The notes beneath the pieces were generated by a model, which had not been told where the DNA came from, ran no database searches, and saw only the letters and a program-made list of their open reading frames with translations. Shown here one piece after another: positions 34,406-46,590 of a stretch of 64,000 nt of DNA; within the stretch, counting starts at the first letter, position 1; each line of letters starts with the position of its first letter. A program made the translations under genes and the position numbers. The stretch comes from Polytrichum commune (Eukaryota > Streptophyta > Polytrichopsida > Polytrichales > Polytrichaceae). The stretch spans positions 66,132,033-66,196,032 of the forward strand of contig OX485804.1 of the NCBI GenBank assembly GCA_950295325.1, written 5' to 3'.

Positions 34406-36239
34406 AAGATGAAAACTCTCCCACTGGTGTGGGCATGTCGTGGGTCCTAGTGTGGGCATGGTATGAGTTAACCCACTGTTGCAATCCAATGAAGTTGGGA
34501 CTTTCATATCGTCCTTGAGGTCGAGGGCGATTAAAGTCCACTTTCACCAACATGTTTTATGATCAACCATTTGTATGTGGGGACACCAACTTGATTATGA
34601 AGATATGGGAAAACAATCATCTATGGTCCAATAAAATATGAGTGGATCCAATGGCCACAAAGTTGATATTACACATTGTTTCATTCCGTTTAATATGGTC
34701 ACCTATATGTTAAGGCTCTTCCTCGGTGTTAAGATGATGTTGTGGGTGTAATTTTGATTCTTGATTGCAATGGAGATCCATTTATTTCGTATGTAACTCT
34801 AGGTTCATTTCTAATCTTATATAGGCATAACATGTTCCACTGCACTAATCGCCCAAAGGGCATTATCACACACAAATGTATCTCTCATCCATCCATGTTG
34901 ACAACTAAATTCCTAGTGAGTTTGTGGCTTACTCATATGAAATGTGTTGACTATACTACTATGGGGTTCTTTTGGAGTTGATTATGGTGTGAAACGACTA
35001 AAAACAACACATGCTAGTTTCAAGTCTCTTGAATGAAGAGAGATACTCTCACATACGATAGTTCCCTTTGATTTTTTTTAAAAAAAAACTATTTCTTTCT
35101 TGAAGTCCATTTGACTGTGTCAAAGAAGATCAAATGAAGCACGGGGGGAGGGAGGACTTACCTATAAAATTGAAAGAAGTGTGTCTTAGTCACTATGAAA
35201 TGAATCAAAAACTAGTGCCCCCAATAACAAAAAAAACATTGTAATGAAAAACAAGAACATACATGCAAGAGTATGATAAATAATACTATGATAGTATAAT
35301 CTCAAGTTAAATGAACTCAAAAGTATGTCCATAATTTCCATGGACAACTTTTTAGTCATTTACAAAGTCGGTCTACAAGTGTTAAAAATTATGTTAATTG
35401 TGGATTTTTTCTACTCCATCTACTTATTTCAACGCTAAAGTCTAGAGACCTTACATGCAAAGTTAGAACTCAAACTTAGTATCACATCAACTTATTCAAG
35501 ATAACATAAACAAAACCCACACCTTATGTATACTATGTAGAATAATAGTTTGGTAAATTCTCAAATTGTAGACCCATGTGGTTAATACAACTACAATAAT
35601 GAACACACACACACACCCACAACCCCCTAGTTTAAATGTGTCTTGTAGAGAATCAGCCCCAAAAATGTATGGATCATGTTTTCCCATGTATAACATCATA
35701 TACGATGTATGAAGTTATAAGGTTAGTAGGAAAAGTTTCATAGGACCGATGAAACCACAATCCCCATTTAAACATAGGATTTGATCGTATGTCTTGTAAA
35801 CACTTCAAATTTTCAAACGCACTATGGTATATGGGCTCATCCGTTTGGTTACGTGTTCTAATTGAACACCTTACCTCGTGATAATGTAGACATGCGTAAC
35901 ATAACACAACACAACACTAATTTAGACACTGTATCTTTAAGTGGTGTGGGTTAGGTGTGGATCTAAGGGCATGTACCCAAAAAAACCAGATGTTGAAAAG
36001 AGATTGGACTTCGTGCTCAAAATGATACTAGCCATTTTGGGCTCAATAGTAATTCATGATTGGTAGGACCTACATGACCACTTAATGAGCACAATAATCT
36101 TCACTCCAACAATGAACAAGGCTACCTAACGACTACATGCACGATTTGGATTCGCGAATCATCTTTGTTTCATGCTACAAGAAGTAAAGGTGCAAAGAGA
36201 AAAGGTATTTAAATAACACACGTCTAACATAGTAGTAAC
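34406..36239. other. intergenic stretch with a family E copy
   Basis: No gene is supported. A (CA)n run lies near 35603-35615 and an inverted family E repeat at about 35940-36200 ('gtgctcaaaatgatactagc', 'gcacgatttggattcgcgaa'). Confidence 0.5.
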
Positions 36240-36470
36240 ACTACGTTCGGGGTAGTGTCTGGGGGCGATTTTCGAACATAATCGGTCAAAATATGAGTGT
36301 TTCCAAGTCCAACCGGTTACATGTTACGATCCTCTGATTTTTTTTGTTTTCCCTCCTTATTGATTCGAGGTACATTCCACATATTTCTATACAACGATTG
36401 GTAATTTTCCCGAAGCCTTCTAACTTCCACCGGTTTTTCCTCGTACTCGTCCGGTTCATTGATTTAAGGG
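36240..36470 (+). repeat. dispersed repeat family D copy
   Basis: It shows the shared block 'gtttccaagtccaaccggtt' then 'acatgtta', followed by the 'tttttgtttt' and 'gtaattttcccgaagcc' parts, as at 58985-59335. It is adjacent to unassigned sequence up to 36848. Confidence 0.65.
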
Positions 36471-36848
36471 GTTGAAACGCGTTTTGGTTTCTTGTCCATA
36501 AACTCCAACCTTTAAGCCTAGAAATATGTAAGGTTATTGACCCACATCCCAAGACCTTGGGCCTAGGAAGAAGTGCCCACTCCTTTGACAATTTCATCAT
36601 AAACTTAAGCCTTAATTCCTTGATTTTAATGCAGAAAGTGTTATACTGTACCAACTCCAGTTACCAGCATGGGAGTAAATTCCGGTGAGGAACGTTGATT
36701 TGGATCCTTTGGAACGGTCGCCATGGTTTCGCCAGAATTCCGGGACCTATAGCCTGCTGGCGAAACCCACCTCCCTCTCGAATTCTGTGCCTGGCAGGCT
36801 AAACCCTAGTGGCGAAACTGGGCTAGCATAGTGGTTTCCCCACCTTGA

Positions 36849-37355
36849 GGGCCACTTCACACACGAGCCAAGAGCCGTGACCATGAGATTGTGAGAGCCC
36901 AAAAGAAAGTGTCCAAAGGCCGTCCCAACACACCTCCACAATCATGTAGTGTGGTCACGGACACTCAAGTGTAGTGTGAAGGCATATGTGACCGGGCCCT
37001 TAACCAATGCTACTTCAATGAATTTTTATTCATGTGGGTCCTCACACATGATTAACAAAAATAAAATAAAAGAATCAACAGTTGTGAGCGTTCAGAGTAC
37101 CATGGTCTCTTGGTTTTGTCTTAGCTCTACCTCCAAGAGGTGGTTTTTGCAAATAATCCAAGTGACCATGAAACATGATCCATTCGATGCCACGTAAGAA
37201 TCCATGTAGACTTTACATCCATCTTGCATTCACATACTCCGTCGGTCCCTCAAGCATAGTGTGAAGCAAACTTGGACCGGCTCCACCTTTTCCACCAATG
37301 AGAGTGCTTGAAGTGCAATGGTCACGGGCTCTCAGTCTTGTGTGTGAAGTGGCTC
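36849..37355 (+). mobile_element. PIF/Harbinger-like MITE family A, copy 2
   Basis: It starts GGGCCACTTCACACACGAG and ends TGTGTGAAGTGGCTC, with TGA on the left and TAA on the right, so the target duplication has decayed. The 507-bp interior matches copies at 30515 (inverted), 42184 (inverted) and 58253. Confidence 0.85.
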
Positions 37356-37364
37356 TAAGGTAGA

Positions 37365-37540
37365 TGGGTCTTAAATGGTTTTTTGTTTTTTGTGGGTGAC
37401 TAGCCCACTTCTCCTTAAACAAATGACTAAGCACCAAGATGGTTAGCAAATCTAAATCAAGGTTGTAGCCACTTCCTCCGGATTTTTGGAGTTTACATGA
37501 ATAAGGAGTGTTTTGCCAAAGTAATAGGTGTTAGTGACAT
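37365..37540 (+). repeat. dispersed repeat family E, partial copy
   Basis: It carries 'aagatggttagcaaatctaa' and 'tttttggagtttacatgaat', directly after the family A MITE at 36849. The following region to 39069 has no recognisable gene, only AT-rich sequence and a fragment of family C ends near 38450-38490. Confidence 0.6.
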
Positions 37541-39069
37541 GTCTCCTGTGTGTTTCTTTCCTACAATATTTCTCAAGGGGGTATGTTATATTAATAGATT
37601 GTTTAATCTTATGAGAATCATGGTTGTGAGATTCCCCACATTCCCGGTCCCAAAAGCCATGCTATGAAAGTTGAGTAAAGCTACGATAGGTTCAACCTTA
37701 TTTGAATTTGCACTTGTTGCAACAATCCCATGGTTATATTCTCAGGGCCCACATGAACGAACACATGCTGCTTAATAATGTTATGGATCATAGCAAACAT
37801 CTCATACATACGCTGAGTACATTCTTTGAAACATATGCAAATGTTATGTAAATCATGTATTGGAAAACAAAGTCATATCCATTGTTTGAAGAAATAGGAA
37901 AATAATACCTACTTACGTCCTTTCATCTTTTTCTCTTCTTTGAAAAGAAATGAAAAGAAAAGAAAAACGAAAAAAAATACCAATAGGTGCACTTCGAGAG
38001 AGGAGAATGATTCTTGCATATGAGCATATCAATCTCTCATTCATACAACATAAAAGCATTAAAATAATATGCAACTCGGAGGTTGCTATATCAAATTTAT
38101 TTATTACATATTAATCCAAGTTTCAAAGACCTTGTATTACAATATTTGAGGTCACTTTAAATGAATCGGCAATAAACTTATAGGGGATTCTAGTTTGTTT
38201 TTATGTTGAACGGATGATGGGTATGCTCGTATACAATTATTCTTCCTCCCCGGTGCAATTAACATCGATGTGAATGTAAGCATGTTTTGCCCTATTATGT
38301 ACCTAAGTTAGGTGACTTTGGTAGCATTATAGACATATATCCATTTGGGCACTTTGTTGTTGGCATATTGGAGGCATGGAAAGTCAAATTTCAAGAAGAA
38401 AAAACAAATTATCATCAAGTGTCATTCAAAAAGTTACCATGGTGACACAAAATGCCACATGACACTAAATACCGTATTCAGTGTAGTTTACTTCCACCTC
38501 AAGGATTTTCTCAAATATGAATGTGAATTGTACTTGAAGCAACCATTGACACCACCATAACGCAAGATTGTTATTGTTTACTGCACCTTGCATCATAGCC
38601 TTGCCATTGAAAATGGACAATGCTCGACTTTCCTATCTCTAGAGATACTTAGATTATGCCACTTTTGCTTTTATAAGGTACAATAGTTGAAACTGAGGCG
38701 CACTTTGTGCTAGAGTCTCCCCTATATAACTTTATTAAGATTAACTTCCAGTCATTTTTTGCAAATGTAGTATTAGGGAGTCTCGGGTCTTTCTTTCAAA
38801 GTTAGCCTTTATCTCATAAAGGTTGTTGCACTGCCACTCTAGGGAATTAGCCGGTTTGACACCATCCTTACGTATTGTTTAGTCCCATAGGCTCTTCACT
38901 TTCCGGACTCTAAAATCAATTTCATTTCATTGGTCAAATTTACATTCCAGCATTCCCTGACAATTGGTGCACATAATGGTGGATACTTTCAGAGTTCAAC
39001 TTGAGGCTTACGACCACTTTACAGTAGACCATCAGGGTCTGAAGGACCGAAGAAAATTAAACGGATGGA

Positions 39070-39435
39070 AAAATCTATGTGGCATTCTACATGGCACCAA
39101 GTGGATAATGTTTCATGGTCTACCAAATATTACGTTAGGCCCATCAAAAAGAGGGGGTCTAACACAAAAGTGGGCCATGGCACGCAATTAAACTACTAGC
39201 AAGCTTCAAAAATATTATGTTACCATGATGGGGTCATGGACTACGTACTATTTTGGATTGTTCTTAAAATATGTTGCAGTCCCTCAACACAGTCCAATTT
39301 CACTTTACACTAAGCTTGAGGGCTCATCAATTGCAAAATTGGATTTCTATTCCAATTGTATGACCTTTGGATGATTCTCAAGAGCCCTTGGATTTTCATT
39401 GTCACGGCTCTTGGTCCATGTGCAAAGCGGTCCTT
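39070..39435 (+). mobile_element. diverged fragment of MITE family A
   Basis: It contains 'gataatgtttcatggtctac', 'ccctcaacacagtcc' and 'gtcacggctcttggtccatg' ending near 'caaagcggtcc', all recognisable as decayed family A sequence. The left end is unclear. Confidence 0.5.
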
Positions 39436-39469
39436 TTGATTGTTTAAATGTAAGCGTTCCATCGATTCA

Positions 39470-39605
39470 AGTTGAACGAATATTGTCATGGATGATGGAT
39501 GAGTTAATCCATTGGCCAAAACCTTGCCTTCTCTTGTCAACAACTTGTGATGAAACATTGTCATGGATGATTGTAATCTGGATGAATATGTACTTTGATA
39601 GAGAA
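39470..39605 (+). mobile_element. fragment of palindromic-end MITE family C
   Basis: The block 'gatgatggatgagttaatcc' through 'caacttgtgatgaaacattg' matches the interior of the copies at 4846 and 43093, but the hairpin ends are missing. A short family D fragment follows at about 39790-39850. Confidence 0.6.
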
Positions 39606-40239
39606 TAAAATGTATATTCATATGAGCTCCAAAAACTATGCAACAAAATGGCTATGAGCATGATTTGGATTTGCTAATCGTCTTGCACTAATTGTGTGTC
39701 TCGCATCCTATGAGATGTGAGTGTAGAGAGAAAAAATGTTCAACTAAGGCGCGTCTACCTTAGGGGTTTAACAAGGAGGATGAGAGTAGTGTATGGGGAG
39801 GATTTTGGGCATAATTGATCGAGCTCCTAGTGTTTCCAAGTTCGGGGGGTGCACTATACTAAACATGTACGAGTATACGTGAGTGCACAGGAGGGGTATT
39901 GATTTGGACCTTGCCGTATTACATATACATATGGTATACATGTTATAATTTATAGTTACGTACATATATGGAAGGCCTTTAAAAAGTATACAATAATTGT
40001 ACTTGTATGGTACTGTTATTATACTACATATCATAAGTTTTCATATTGGATGAAATTAGGATTAACTAGGATTAACGATTTTCGTTAGCAACCTTATAGG
40101 GTAGTATGAACCATGTACAAGGTGTCCAGGTAATATCGGGGAAAGAGGCAGTATTAGGGTTTTGAAATGATTCGTTCAGCTCAAAGTAACAAGGAGATTG
40201 GTTTATGTTGGTATCAAAAAGGGGCTAACAACAAGTGGA

Positions 40240-40618
40240 TAGATAGATAGATAGATAGAAACTCCGGTCCCTTTTTAGCAAGGGGCCGGCGTGAATGAAG
40301 TGTCCGTTCGTAATGTCAAATGACCCGATGCCCACTGGACAAGGGGAAATTGGGACAATACTACTCTCCCCTTTCGAGGATGGGCACTATAGTATCACAC
40401 TATACTAGTTCCTAAGCTAGTCACTAGTGCCTTGAGGATACCGGACATGGAATCCCCCCAAAGGGCTTTGAGGTACCCATACAACAAGGTCTAAGGACCC
40501 CCCACCATAGTTGGCTGGACTAAGGTGGTGAGCACCACGCCGGCATGGGGAATAGAACCCACAACCTCCTCATTGGGGGCCATGAGCCCTAACCACCAAG
40601 CCAAGGCCCGTGGTGCCT
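40240..40618 (-). mobile_element. tRNA-derived SINE with 11-bp target duplication
   Basis: Read on the minus strand, the head has an A-box-like TGGCTTGGTGG (40603-40593) and a B-box GGTTCTATTCC (40559-40549), about 35 bp apart as in polymerase III promoters. The 3' end runs into a (TATC)n tail next to CAACAAGTGGA at 40229-40239, and the same 11 bp flank the head at 40619-40629. The body is 379 bp. A truncated relative is at 29878-29937. Confidence 0.85.
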
Positions 40619-41004
40619 CAACAAGTGGACATATGATCTTACTGATCATTTGATGGTAGACTTGGAGACAATAATTGCATTGGCTACAATGACATATATT
40701 GGTGAATCAAATGTTTATGAGTTACATCCGGGAGATGAAAAAGTTTTCAACGACTTTGCTTATGAAAGCTAGGATATTTTGTTATACATATTATAGGGGT
40801 TGATTATTGTTCAAAAGTATATTTGTATACTTATGTTAATGACTATATATGAATGAATATTTTTGTGTATACATATTGTCACTTGTATATTTATTCTTGC
40901 AATTGTATGTGTATTACTTCATTTCACAAAAAAATAACTTGTATATAGGGGGTTTTTAGAGTATGCAGTGAACGCACGTGATTTTAGGTTTTAATGAAAG
41001 GTGC

Positions 41005-41215
41005 ACCCCCCGAGTTTCCAAGTCCAACCAGATACGTGTTGACATCTTTCGGTTTTTCTTTATTAATTAACTATGGTATATTCTCTAAATTCCTCTAAAT
41101 AATCAGTCATTTTCATGAAGTCTTGAAATTCAACCAATTACTTCTCAACCTCAACCAATTCATTTGTAACCTAGTAGTCAGTTCTCCTCGTTCATTAGGT
41201 GAGAGGTACACTTGT
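41005..41215 (+). repeat. dispersed repeat family D copy
   Basis: It has 'gtttccaagtccaaccagat', 'catctttcggtttttctt' and 'attcatttgtaacctagt', parallel to the copies at 45685 and 58985. Confidence 0.6.
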
Positions 41216-41280
41216 GTGTTGTGTTTCGCTAAACGGGCTCTTATGACCTGCCTCTAGATCAAAACACCAATGTTAATGTA

Positions 41281-41627
41281 GATAGAGGCCCCTTAATCAA
41301 TCACTGAAGAAATTTTGCGCCACGTCTAGAGAAGTATAAGGCGGTGCAAATTTCCCTGCGTAGGAAGATAGAAATCAAGAGGATTGTACTTTTCGGTAAT
41401 TGTATTCCTCAAAAATTGAAATTATTGTGAGTTTTTGAAGCCAGAAGCTAACCCTAACATATTCCCAATGTCTAGAGTCTCCCATAACCGCTCGTTTTGA
41501 CTACTCATTCCTCCTCACTTTAGCACTCAAAACCATGACATGTGTCATGACATTATTAATTCCGGCTTGATCAAAATTATGACACCCAATCCAATGGGGT
41601 TCTGATTGGGAATAGGCGCCTCTACTA
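41281..41627 (+). mobile_element. MITE-like element family F, copy 1
   Basis: The ends GATAGAGGCCCCTTAATCA and AATAGGCGCCTCTACT form a terminal inverted repeat. The same element in reverse lies at 50111-50500; shared interior blocks include 'agaagtataaggcggtgcaa', 'aatgtctagagtctcccataacc' (reversed there) and a CATGACATGTGTCATGAC palindrome. No coding capacity is seen. Confidence 0.65.
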
Positions 41628-42183
41628 GACGTACAATGTTGAACGGATGAACGGGTGCCAATAAAGCATCCATCCACGTGCCCTTCCCAGCTGAATGGAT
41701 GAGAAACATGTCTTCTTTTGTGTAGACCGCCGAGCAGGCACGGGGGTGGGGGGGGATACTTATCCGGCCTGGCGGACGAGGACAAACAAAAAGAGTTTAG
41801 CCACGAATAGCCACCAGGAATGTGTGAGAGCGTGACGCTGGAGTCCAGGCTGATATGGGGGGTGGCGAAACTCACCCCCACCCCCCAACCCAGCGGCTAA
41901 ACGGGTCCGACGACACGTCAGAGGGAGCTTGGCGAGAGGCCAAAGCTCATCTCACCAGTCGGGTGATCAGTTGCATTAGTTGGTTAACCAGCTCCCGGAC
42001 CTTCCCGGAACCTTCTGGAACCCGCGGCCCTGAATCAAGTCAAGGGGACCTTGACGCCCCCGGTAAAGTAAAGTACCCCAGACTCTATCTACAGTTCGTA
42101 CGCCGTTGACGGTATTTAGTGTCACTTACTCTCTGCAACCAGGCACTGAAAAGGAGATGAGTTTGATCTGCCACACTAATTAA

Positions 42184-42690
42184 GGACCACTCTTCACACT
42201 CGGGACGAGACTGAGAGCCCGTGACCGTTGCACTACAAGCACTCTCGTTGGTGGAAAAGGTGGAGCCGGTCCAAGTTCGCTTCCCACTGTGCTTGAGGGA
42301 CCAACGGAGTATGTGAATGCAAGATGGATGTAAAAGTCTACATGGATTCTTACACGGCATCGAATGGATCATGTTTCATGGTCACTTGGGGCTATTTTCA
42401 AAAACCACCTCTTGTAGGTAGGCCTAACACAAAACCGGGAACCCATGGCACTCCGAACGCTCACAACCGTTGGTTTATTCTATTTTATCATGCGTGAGGA
42501 CCCGCATGAATGGAAATTCATTGAAATAGCATTTGGTTGAGGGCATGGTCGCATATGACTTCACACTACTCGAGGGTTTGTGACCACACTACATGATTGT
42601 GGAGGTGTCTTGGGGGACAGCCTTTAGACACTTTCTTTTAGGCTCTCACAATTTCATGGTCACGGCTCTTGGCTCGTGTGTGAAGTGGCC
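42184..42690 (-). mobile_element. PIF/Harbinger-like MITE family A, copy 3
   Basis: It is framed by TTAA at both sides. It starts GGACCACTCTTCACAC and ends CTCGTGTGTGAAGTGGCC, with an interior nearly matching the copy at 30515 in the same orientation. Sequence 42691-43092 after it has no gene. Confidence 0.8.
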
Positions 42691-43092
42691 TTAAGGGTGA
42701 GTTTCCATGTAGGCAACTCGCCCATTGAATTCTAGAATATAATGAACCAGAGGTGTTTGCATGTAGTTATGCTCAAGCCATCACTCAACTACATTTTGGT
42801 GGCCCGCTAGAATGTGGAGGGTTGTGGACATGGGCAGCTAGACATCCATCCGCCCAACCAAAGAATCTTTAACTTACAAATCCCAATCATCAAAGGATTG
42901 AAGACTTGTTTTAAAAGAGGAGGAGGTTTTAACTTGGAGGAGGAGGTTGAGTAGTTGAACCCGGATTTGAGAAGATGGGAGTAGCTAGTTGGTACATACG
43001 AACCCTACCCCACTAGATTCTCTCTACATTTAGGCATGTGTGTCCTTATTCACAATAGAATTTGGTAGGTGAGCGGCCTACATGGAAACTCA

Positions 43093-43467
43093 CCCTAAAT
43101 ATTATATTTAGTGTCATATGGTATTTAATGTCGCTATGGTAACTTTCCGGATGACACTTCTCATGAATAAGTGAACAAATATTGTCATGGGTGATGGATG
43201 AGTTCATCCGTTGGCCAAAACCCTACCTTCTCTTGTCAGCAACTTGTGATGAAATGTTCTCATGGATGATTGAAAATTGGATGAAGAATCACTTGGTAAG
43301 TGACGGTCATTGCAACACTGTTAATCTATAATCCCCCATTTTTTTTTACAAGGAATGACAAATAATGTTGGGTTAACATTTAGTGCTGGTGACACTAAAC
43401 CGTGGTTAACAAATAGTATTGAGCAAGACAATTAGAATTGGTGACACTAAATATCATATTTAGTGTG
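43093..43467. mobile_element. palindromic-end MITE family C, copy 2
   Basis: It matches 4846-5208 end to end, with hairpin-like termini 'taaatattatatttagtgtc' and 'gacactaaatatcatattta', and the shared interior 'aagtgaacaaatattgtcat' and 'ggaatgacaaataatgttgg'. Confidence 0.75.
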
Positions 43468-43474
43468 GTTACTT

Positions 43475-43660
43475 TTGAACCGGTGTTGAAGTTCAAGACT
43501 TAAGAAAAAAAATTGCCTGGCATTCTAGAGGAATTTAAAAGAATATACATCAATTTAGTAAAGTGAACATGAAAGATGTCAACATGTAACCAGTTGGACA
43601 TGGAAACACTAGGATTTTGACTAAATTATGTCCAAAAATCTCCCCAGACATTGAGTCAAA
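43475..43660 (-). repeat. dispersed repeat family D, inverted copy
   Basis: It contains 'aaccggtgttgaagttcaag', 'catgtaaccagttggacatg' and 'gtccaaaaatctccccagac', the reverse of the family D module. Confidence 0.6.
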
Positions 43661-43734
43661 AGCCTTAATGCACTAGAGTGGTTAAGTGGGGTAGCCTCCA
43701 TGAGATTGGGGTTAAGGTAGATGTGCTTAATTCG

Positions 43735-44080
43735 GTTACTAATCTTATTCGGACACTTATTATTTTGATGGTATGTGGTTAGATCTAGCTCTAAGAACAT
43801 ATACCAAAAAGACATGTGTGTTCAAAGATATTGGATTACATGCTCAAAATATGTTAACCATTCTAGATTGAATAGTCAACATAATTGAGGGGAGGGGGGG
43901 GGGGCGCTATATGATCATGTTAGTGAACACAAAAATCTTCACTTTTGATAATGAGTAAGAAATTCATACAAGCTTTGGAAGTGGAGAGGAAAGCGGCTAC
44001 AACCTTGATTTGAATTTGCCAACCATCTCGTACTAACCAAGTGTTTCGTGCCCTAGGAGATGTGGGCCAGTTGGAGTAGG
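43735..44080 (-). repeat. dispersed repeat family E, inverted copy with an internal G tract
   Basis: Reverse of the family E order: 'ggtatgtggttagatctagc', 'tgctcaaaatatgttaacca', the G-rich tract (43888-43904), 'gatttgaatttgccaaccat' and 'tcgtgccctaggagatgtgg'. The G tract sits where the copy at 2735 has its C tract. Confidence 0.7.
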
Positions 44081-45684
44081 CAACCATTTAATCCCTGCCT
44101 ACCTTAATATTGACTCGATGGTTCAACTGAAAGAAAGACTCGACACTCGCTAATACTACATTCTCAAATAACGATAGAAACTTAGCTTTGATGGATTTAT
44201 ATAGGGGACACTCCAACACAAAATGTGCCTTGTTTTCAACTACTTTATAAAAGCAAAGGTGGCATACTCGACTGCCTCTAGGGACAAGAATAGTCGACCA
44301 CCGGTTTGTTTCAATGGCAAGTTTATGGTTTGAGGTGCAGTAAGCAATAATGATGTTGTGTTGATGTGGTGGTGCAATGTATGATTATTTACTATACATC
44401 TCAACTTTCACCAACATAGGTCTAATTGGTTTCTATAGGACACTATAGAACAGTAACATCTTTACTTGCTGAAAACTTACATTCTCGATTAAAAAAATAA
44501 AATTTTGTGTACAATGTAAATCCGCAATAAGAAGTGATATTCAAATACTCAAGCATTTGAATTTGTTTTTGTTTCTATATCAAGGGTGGGTTTCCATCAG
44601 GGAAGTTTGTGCGGCAACCCATTTTTTTCATGCGAACAAGTCCATTTTGTAAATTCTACAAATAGAATGAATGTATCATGTCATTCATTCTATGGATGAA
44701 ATAATCATAAACATCCTTAGAATCGTAAAATTTAAATGAAGCCATCACTTTGGGATGAACGTGTCCACGTGTGGGATGTCATTTGTAATATCATTCACAT
44801 CTGGCCTCATCACTCCGACGATTATTGTCGTTTCGGTTTCCCTGAAAATTTGGACAGGAAACGAAACACAGTGGGTCTCTCAGTCCAAGAAACTTGGGGT
44901 CTGAAACACCCCTTCAGATGGATCTTTTCCTTGGTCCCAAGCTCGAAGACCAATCTCTCAAACCGGCTTAGAAGATTAATCACCCTTTGAGAATCTCCTC
45001 CTCCAAGTTGCAAAATATCTCTCGAGAATTAACCATCCACCCATTGGTAAGGGGACACACACACACACGCACGCACACACGCACGCACACACGATGCTTG
45101 CAAATTAGAAAGCACCTACCAAACACTAAACTACATTTGATCTCCTCCTATGCCCACTCAACTAATAAAAGGTGTACTTGAAACCCAAGTGCAACGTGGT
45201 GGTAGTGGTAGTGGTAGCACAACACAAAGACACTCCCCCTCAAAACCCCGTTCCCCAACACTACCTTTATACGTAAGTTCCCAAAGCACTACATTATATA
45301 TGTGGCGATTGTGAGTCACTTGCGACCCCATTGCCAACTAAGGAATCGACACCCGCATTCCGTTCGTGGTTTGCAAGAATCCCTTGAGTGCGCCCGATAT
45401 TTCCCCCACCATCGGCCCCTCGCTTTCTTTATTTGATTGAGGTGCCTTATCTCTCTAGTTCTCTATTGATTGTTTTTGGGGTAGTGTTGTATAGTACGTT
45501 TTGGTTTCGGAATTCAAGGAGTCAATCAAGAGCAAGAGGTTGAGAAGTTCTCGGGAGGGCTTTGATCATGAAGACTCTTGGCCCACTCCTTATTAAAAGA
45601 ATATGAACCCGAGCCCCCATGATGTGGGGTGCAAAGAGGTAGGAGGAGTGAAGTTGCCATTAAGTGAGTGTCCATGGAGCTTTT
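44081..45684. other. intergenic stretch with a (CA)n/(CG)-rich microsatellite
   Basis: No gene is supported. A compound microsatellite of CA and CG dinucleotides lies at 45053-45093. The block near 45590-45665 (AAAGAATATGAACCC, GATGTGGGGTGCAAAGAGGT) is repeated near 46625-46695, about 1 kb away in direct orientation. Confidence 0.5.
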
Positions 45685-45860
45685 TTGGGGGCATAATTGG
45701 GTCGAGATCCAAGTGTGTGTTTCCAAGGCCAACTAGTTACGTGTGGATATCGTTCGGTTTTTACTTTGTCGAATTGGAGAATATTATATGGAATATTCCT
45801 CTAAATGGATAGGTAATTTCATGAAGCCGTGAATTTGAACCGGTTCATTTGTGCCTGCAC
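45685..45860 (+). repeat. dispersed repeat family D copy
   Basis: It carries 'gtttccaaggccaactagtt', 'atcgttcggtttttactttg' and 'ggtaatttcatgaagccgtg'. It ends at a family C-type end near 45858-45885 (CACTAAATAATGTATTTAGTG). Confidence 0.6.
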
Positions 45861-46225
45861 TAAATAATGTATTTAGTGTTGCTTACTATTTGGAGTTACG
45901 CGATGCTATATCTTTTTAACTCTTAGTGGGACTTTCTTTTACCAAGTTTGATGTCCTATAAGGTCCAAGCAACCAATATGATATTTGTTGACGTGAAACA
46001 AGATATACAATAAATAGCTATAGCATTGCATATGAATCCAAATAGTGAGTGCCACTAACTACAATAGTAAGTGTAGCAATCGTTTTTTTTTGTCAAAGTG
46101 CCTATTGTTTGGGGTGGTACACACTGTTGAATTCAAGGAGGTCGGTCATAGTGGAGATCGATTTCTCGGGCCCAAGGCTCTTCAAAACATTACTCAACGA
46201 TGTGGGCCTCATATATACTACGACA

Positions 46226-46590
46226 ATGGGATGTTGGGAGCTCGATCCGAGTTTGAGTCTCCCTGCGTAGATTTTTGAGCATCCCACTACTATATTCCGG
46301 GGGCCCACAAAATATAAGAGTGGGTAGCTGGGAGCTCAATCCGAGTTTGAGTCTTTCTGCGTAGATTTTCGAGCATCCCATTGTTACATTCCAAACGCCC
46401 AATGCGATGTTGGGAGCTCAATCCGAGTTTGAGCCTCCATGCGTAGATTTTCGAGCATCTCACTATTATATTCCGAGGCCCTACAAAACATAACAGTGGG
46501 ACGCTGGGAGCTCAAACTGAGTTTCAGTCTCCTTGTGTAAATTTTCGAGCATCCCACTGTTATATTCTGAGGGCCTACAAAACAAGCGCC
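46226..46590 (+). repeat. tandem array of four units with hairpin content
   Basis: The anchor TGGGAGCTC recurs at about 46235, 46329, 46411 and 46505, so units are 94, 82 and 94 bp apart. Each unit has 'gagtttgag(t/c)ct', 'gcgtagattt' and 'cgagcatcccact'. The 'agcatcccact' and 'agtgggatgct'-like parts of neighbouring units can pair, giving small hairpins at unit junctions. Confidence 0.8.

Noticed and set aside
40240-40618. A functional tRNA gene in the SINE head
   Set aside because: Polymerase III boxes are present, but no acceptor stem or cloverleaf is apparent and the body continues far past tRNA length.
41501-42372. Several frames of about 95-126 residues on both strands
   Set aside because: They overlap MITE families F and A and have no recognisable domain.
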